Source: Thermoplasmata archaeon (lineage in GTDB: Archaea; Thermoplasmatota; E2; DHVEG-1). From it: a stretch of DNA of 10,779 bases. The DNA is taken from NCBI GenBank assembly GCA_030637965.1, contig DAOWFO010000063.1, forward strand, positions 1 to 10,779, given 5' to 3'. Made by a program: the position numbers and the translations under genes. The notes under the pieces were generated by a model. The model worked only from the letters and a program-made list of their open reading frames with translations, did no database searches and was not told the DNA's origin. Below are positions 7,067-10,779 of the stretch, piece after piece (the first letter of the stretch is position 1; every line of letters starts with the position of its first letter).

Positions 7067-7926
7067 ACATATTCCCCCATTCCAGATTTCATCATTAGAT
7101 AAAACCCAAAGTAGGCCATTGGTAATATTCCAAAAGCAAGAATGAACATGAAATCAAAAGATATGCCTCCACTGGTCAAGCCCATTATCGAAAGTATTAT
7201 TACCAAAAAAAGTGGAAATGCTATTACTGTTACGACAAAAGATTCTGCCATTACTGCTAGTGATTCAAGATTTCTCTTTCTGTCCATTAGATCATTTAAC
7301 ATATATTTTTCGACACATCTATTAAAATATGGCCCAAGTTCACTACCGGATTGTATGACGCCCAGCATTCCTTGAATAAATTCTTTGAATTTATCTGAAG
7401 GAGAAATACGAATCGCGTTTTTCAGGGCAGTGATTGTATCGATACCCATCATATTAATTTCAGTTGTAATTTTTTTTGCTTCTTTTTGTATTTCTCCATA
7501 TAATTTTACGGTTGATAGGGTTTCAAATATCTCTGCTGGTGATATGCCTGCGACAGACATGGTATTAATAAAATTAGCAGCATAAGGTAGGAAATTGTCT
7601 ATATTCTTTCCTCTACTTTTTAACTTTGCAGTTGGTAAACTCAGATAATATAATCCAATACCAACTGGAACTACAGATGAAATTATAAGAATAAGAATTG
7701 CCATTATTTCATTTGGAATTATAATATATAATATTAAAGTAGAAGCAAAAGATGAAATGAAACCTATTATAATATTCATTAAGATCATGGAGTAGTATTC
7801 TTTGTAGACTATACTAATATCAGCTTTTTCAAGTATTTGATTTTTGTTTGTTTCACTTATATTTAATCTTTCAAATGTTTTTGAAAATATTCGTCTACAA
7901 AATCTACTGTATTTTGAAGACTTCAC
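7063..7926 (-). CDS. TadB/TadC-like type II secretion system F domain membrane protein (first platform subunit)
   Basis: The 287-residue product starts with a basic cytoplasmic segment of about 40 residues. Two transmembrane helices follow (about 45-70 and 73-95), then a cytoplasmic T2SF-type helical domain (about 108-215: FLPYAANFINTMSVAGISP, GVIQSGSELGPYF) and two C-terminal membrane helices (about 223-250 and 256-280). This is the usual layout of a single-domain TadB/TadC platform protein. It should pair with the product of the next gene in the membrane and contact the ATPase from the cytoplasmic side. The start is GTG at 7924-7926. It overlaps the ATPase stop and has AAGGAGA 7 bases upstream, so this start is well supported despite the non-ATG codon. 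Its own stop overlaps the next start as ATGA. Confidence 0.9.
   Translation of the reverse strand: MKSSKYSRFCRRIFSKTFERLNISETNKNQILEKADISIVYKEYYSMILMNIIIGFISSFASTLILYIIIPNEIMAILILIISSVVPVGIGLYYLSLPTAKLKSRGKNIDNFLPYAANFINTMSVAGISPAEIFETLSTVKLYGEIQKEAKKITTEINMMGIDTITALKNAIRISPSDKFKEFIQGMLGVIQSGSELGPYFNRCVEKYMLNDLMDRKRNLESLAVMAESFVVTVIAFPLFLVIILSIMGLTSGGISFDFMFILAFGILPMAYFGFYLMMKSGMGEYV
7073..7078 (-). promoter_or_regulatory. Ribosome binding site for the second TadC-like gene
   Basis: GGGGGA on the minus strand lies 6 bases before the ATG at 7066 and within the final codons of the upstream gene. It supports this start and coupled translation across the ATGA overlap. Confidence 0.6.
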
Positions 7927-9881
7927 TTTTCCATCTCCTTATGTGCCCTTTTAAGCAATGCATTTGGATGTTTGTAATATTCAGATACAATATCTCCGAC
8001 ATCTTTATAATCTCTGATATTTTTATCTAACATCCATTGAAGGATTGTTCTTCTGTTTTTTAGTTCATTAATGAGTTGTTTTTCATCCCAATCATTCTGT
8101 AGCCTGATATTATTCAATATTTTACTTGAGCCACTGCTTTCAAATCTATCATCTGTCTTGGATACCCACCTAAAAGGCTCCATAAAAATTAGCTGATTTG
8201 TATCAGGATCCAATTTAATTATTTCAGTTACACTTGTCACTCTTCTTGCTGATCTCCCATCTATTTCAGTTGCATTCTGAAATAATATGATATCAAGAGA
8301 TGTTAGAAGAGCTCTAGGTAATGAAATTGGTGGACTTTCTAATCTTTGTATAAGTGTATGTATGGTACTTGCATGAACCGTTGCATAGGAGGTATGTCCT
8401 GTTGCCATTGCTTGAAATAAACTGTAGGCTTCTTTTCCTCTAACCTCTCCTACAATAATGACCTTTGGTCTCTGTCTTAAGGCTGCTCTAATTAGATCAA
8501 ACATATCAATGTCTTTCCCAGTTTTGTTATCATCAGAAGAGGAAAACCCTTGTCTTGTGGTACCTGCTATCCAGTTTTTATGTGGAAGACTCACCTCACG
8601 TGTGTCCTCAATAGATATGATTTTATACGCTGGATTTATAAATAAAGATAAAGCGTTAAGCGCGGTGGTTTTACCACTAGCTGTCCCGCCACAGAATAAT
8701 ATTGATCCCCCCTTTTCAATTGCCATCCAGAAATATGCAGCCATATCTATGGATATTGATTTAAATTTTATCAAATCAATTGGGGTTAGAGGATTTTCTC
8801 TAAATCTACGAATGGTAAAAGTTGAACCTTTAGTAACCGTCTTTGCAAGAGTTGTTTGAAGTCTTGAACCATCTGGTAATTTACCATCAACAATTGGTGA
8901 ATAGATAGATATCTGTTTACCGCATATCTGTGAAAGACGTACCACAAAAGAATCTAGTTCCTCCGTATTTTCAAAAAATATATTTGTAGAAACTTCCTCA
9001 TATTTTTTGTGATAAAGAAAGATAGGAGTATCAGGGCCATCACATGATATATCTTCAATTCCTTCGTCGTTCATAAGAATATCAATTTTTCCATATCCTA
9101 AGAATTCCTCAAACAAATGATAAAAAATATTGTCCTTTATTCTATTTGTAGCTATGTCTATTAACCTTTTTTCATCTCCAAGTTCATCATTTGTTTTTTT
9201 CTTTTTTGCTTCTTTTACCTCATCTTTTTTATATAACGAACGCGTTTTATTCTGTAACTCATTTTCATTACTTTTTACAACAGATGTGATATCATTATTT
9301 TTGGATTTTATATGAAGGAGTTCCTTAATTGATTTTTTTGGAGATTCTTCATCTCCCTCAAAGTGAAATTTAATGTCATTGTCTTCAATTATTTTTTCTA
9401 ATGTTTCCTCTAAATATTTTTCCTTTTTTTCTTTTTCAATACTCGAGATGTTCACATCGGCGAGCATTTTAAACAAATAAGATAGTTCTTTTTTTGTTTC
9501 CTTCTCGAAATCATTTAATACAGGCTCTGAAACTTCGTATATATACTCACTAATATCTGGGTGATATACAATTCTTCTACTACCAAGTCCTTTCCAACCA
9601 AAACCTTTCCTTTCATCGATTATTTCTTTTTGTTTAGTTTCGTAATCTTTAAATTTCGAGTGTACTCCCTCTGATTTTTGATCCCCAACTTTTTTTAATA
9701 TATTAGTTTTTGTGAATCCATTCTCAACCGAGAGTTTTTCCGCATCATGTTTTGATTCGCCTTGAAGATCTAGTGACATAACTTGTTCTTTTAGATCCTC
9801 ATCCTTTAATTCTGTTTTTATTATAATATCTGGTACATCTAGGGCCTGTTTTTTTTGTTTTGCTTTTTCTAAAAGTCCCAT
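7923..9881 (-). CDS. TadA/VirB11-type secretion ATPase with long charged N-terminal extension
   Basis: This cytoplasmic ATPase powers assembly of archaeal type IV-like filaments or secretion. Numbering is from the ATG at 9881 (652 residues). The C-terminal two-thirds carry all the hallmark motifs: Walker A GGTASGKTT (398-406), the Asp box IISIEDTRE, Walker B KVIIVGEVRG with E479, and the His box GHTSYATVH with H496 and H503. An N-terminal domain of the family precedes them, with DGPDTPIFLYH near 281-291. Before that lies an unusual charged, low-complexity region. It includes a more conserved-looking YHPDISEYIYEVSEP part (about 106-120) and a very Lys-rich linker near 215-235. A GTG at 9890, overlapping the upstream stop, is an alternative start; MGLLEKAKQKK from the ATG looks more natural. 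The gene overlaps the first TadC-like gene. All catalytic motifs look intact. Confidence 0.95.
   Translation of the reverse strand: MGLLEKAKQKKQALDVPDIIIKTELKDEDLKEQVMSLDLQGESKHDAEKLSVENGFTKTNILKKVGDQKSEGVHSKFKDYETKQKEIIDERKGFGWKGLGSRRIVYHPDISEYIYEVSEPVLNDFEKETKKELSYLFKMLADVNISSIEKEKKEKYLEETLEKIIEDNDIKFHFEGDEESPKKSIKELLHIKSKNNDITSVVKSNENELQNKTRSLYKKDEVKEAKKKKTNDELGDEKRLIDIATNRIKDNIFYHLFEEFLGYGKIDILMNDEGIEDISCDGPDTPIFLYHKKYEEVSTNIFFENTEELDSFVVRLSQICGKQISIYSPIVDGKLPDGSRLQTTLAKTVTKGSTFTIRRFRENPLTPIDLIKFKSISIDMAAYFWMAIEKGGSILFCGGTASGKTTALNALSLFINPAYKIISIEDTREVSLPHKNWIAGTTRQGFSSSDDNKTGKDIDMFDLIRAALRQRPKVIIVGEVRGKEAYSLFQAMATGHTSYATVHASTIHTLIQRLESPPISLPRALLTSLDIILFQNATEIDGRSARRVTSVTEIIKLDPDTNQLIFMEPFRWVSKTDDRFESSGSSKILNNIRLQNDWDEKQLINELKNRRTILQWMLDKNIRDYKDVGDIVSEYYKHPNALLKRAHKEMEK
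7934..7940 (-). promoter_or_regulatory. Strong Shine-Dalgarno for the GTG-started TadC-like gene
   Basis: AAGGAGA on the minus strand lies 7 bases before the GTG at 7926, inside the last codons of the ATPase gene. It decides in favour of the GTG start, since no ATG is near in that frame. Confidence 0.75.
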
Positions 9882-9886
9882 GATTA

Positions 9887-10779
9887 TCACTTGATTTTAT
9901 ATTTTTTTATTACTTTTTCATATAATTCATAATCTTTAGATTTAACAAATTCATCTATAACTTCTTCGGGCAATTTCCCAAGAAGATTATCAGTTATTGC
10001 TAAAACATTTTTGATATCTTCATCAAATAATGGGTTTTCCTTTTCTACTTCTTTTTTTTCGATTATATACTGTTGCATGCCAGGTACCAAATCTTTAGTT
10101 TTTTTCTTTTGTCTTTCTTCAAATCTTAAAGTTTTGTGTTTTTCGGCTTCATCCGAATTTAAATGCCAGATTTTTTCTTTCCCATTTGTCTTAGCTTTAA
10201 TATCCTCTTTCAAATTCATTTTTTCCTCCTTATTTATTTCACTTTTTGTAATATCAGATGAATTTTGATATTGAATTTCTTGCTTTGTTTTATTTTTCTT
10301 TTTTTTCAATCTTTTCATTGCGCCTTTACTTCTAATTTTTATACGGGGAAGTTTCATACCAGCAAGATAAGTTTTTCTAGTAGGACTAGTAGATTTTTGA
10401 TTTAAAGAACTCCTCTCTTTTGAATATTTTATTTCAGTAATTTCCCTTGGTTTTTTAATTTCGAGAAGTTCTTCTTTTGAATGTAAAGGTTTTAACGCAT
10501 CAATGACATCTTCTGATTTAGCCTCAGTTTTAAGGTAGGTCATATCTGGCTTTTTTTTGATGTGTTCTCTTGTTTCTACTATTGTTTTCGTAGTATCTTT
10601 AATTTTCTTTTCTTGGATAGAATTAGATTTCTTGGGCTTTGTTTCTTTTTCATATTCTGCAATTAATGCGTCTATCCTTTTTTCTGCTTCATCCTGAAAT
10701 TTATCAGGATTCGTTTCTGTTTTTTCATCAGTGTTGGATTTATGATTATTATTTTTCTTTTTTTCATTTAGCGAACTAA
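9887..10779 (-). CDS. Lysine-rich cytoplasmic protein upstream of the secretion ATPase, 5' end outside the window
   Basis: I do not recognise this protein. The frame is open from the TGA at 9887-9889 to the right edge, giving 296 visible residues. The ATG at 10543 is therefore only an internal Met, with no good ribosome site before it. Most of the chain is highly charged and low in complexity, with many Lys and Glu, and is probably disordered or coiled. The exception is the last 60 residues or so. They contain VPGMQQYIIEK, then NPLFDEDIKNVLAITDNLL, then LPEEVIDEFVKSKDYELYE, and look like a folded helical module ending in a basic tail. There is no membrane helix or signal peptide. It ends next to the ATPase start (GTG at 9890 overlapping its TGA, or ATG at 9881), so it is probably co-expressed. 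It might be an adaptor or regulator of the ATPase; that is inference from position alone. Confidence 0.85.
   Translation of the reverse strand, partial: SSLNEKKKNNNHKSNTDEKTETNPDKFQDEAEKRIDALIAEYEKETKPKKSNSIQEKKIKDTTKTIVETREHIKKKPDMTYLKTEAKSEDVIDALKPLHSKEELLEIKKPREITEIKYSKERSSLNQKSTSPTRKTYLAGMKLPRIKIRSKGAMKRLKKKKNKTKQEIQYQNSSDITKSEINKEEKMNLKEDIKAKTNGKEKIWHLNSDEAEKHKTLRFEERQKKKTKDLVPGMQQYIIEKKEVEKENPLFDEDIKNVLAITDNLLGKLPEEVIDEFVKSKDYELYEKVIKKYKIK

Noticed and set aside
8458..8859. Plus-strand frame of 133 codons inside the ATPase gene
   Set aside because: It lies wholly antisense to the Walker A, Asp box and Walker B region of the ATPase, so it is a shadow frame.

Overview
The window looks archaeal. 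It is AT-rich and holds no bacterial-type signature genes. The tRNA-Asp has no encoded CCA. Several genes have strong GGAGG-type ribosome binding sites, and the secretion ATPase and platform genes are of the archaeal Tad/Epd-like pilus type. A small protein resembling DUF6015 and a DUF2341/OmpL47-like/Ig surface protein point to the Thermoplasmatota, perhaps an AT-rich benthic lineage such as Marine Benthic Group D. That placement rests on remembered family features, not on a search, and is of moderate confidence.

Layout. Two plus-strand genes for large beta-rich, probably extracytoplasmic proteins fill 1-4787. The first is cut by the left edge: its frame is open from base 1, so the ATG at 58 need not be the start. 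The second follows after 2 bases behind a near-perfect Shine-Dalgarno. It carries a signal/anchor segment, a DUF2341-like domain, seven propeller-like repeats, a beta-sandwich, two Ig/OmpL47-like domains and a short amphipathic C-terminal tail. It converges on a minus-strand gene for a DUF6015-like protein whose start region looks damaged or non-canonical. A minus-strand tRNA-Asp(GTC) follows, then about 540 bp with no intact gene but with a possible decayed small gene near 5939-6104.

From 6164 to the right edge a minus-strand operon encodes a filament or secretion machine. In transcription order it has a lysine-rich protein (cut by the right edge), a TadA/VirB11-like ATPase with a long charged N-terminus, and two single-domain T2SF/TadC-like membrane platform proteins. 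All junctions overlap by a few bases, so the genes are probably translationally coupled. The ATPase should drive the two membrane proteins to assemble or secrete pilin-like subunits. No pilin or prepilin peptidase gene is visible here. Whether the surface proteins on the left are related to this machine is unknown.

The most interesting points are the seven-repeat surface protein with a possible C-terminal sorting tail, the conserved-looking C-terminal module of the lysine-rich protein ahead of the ATPase, the broken-looking start of the DUF6015-like gene, and an A53-U61 pair in the tRNA where G-C is nearly universal.
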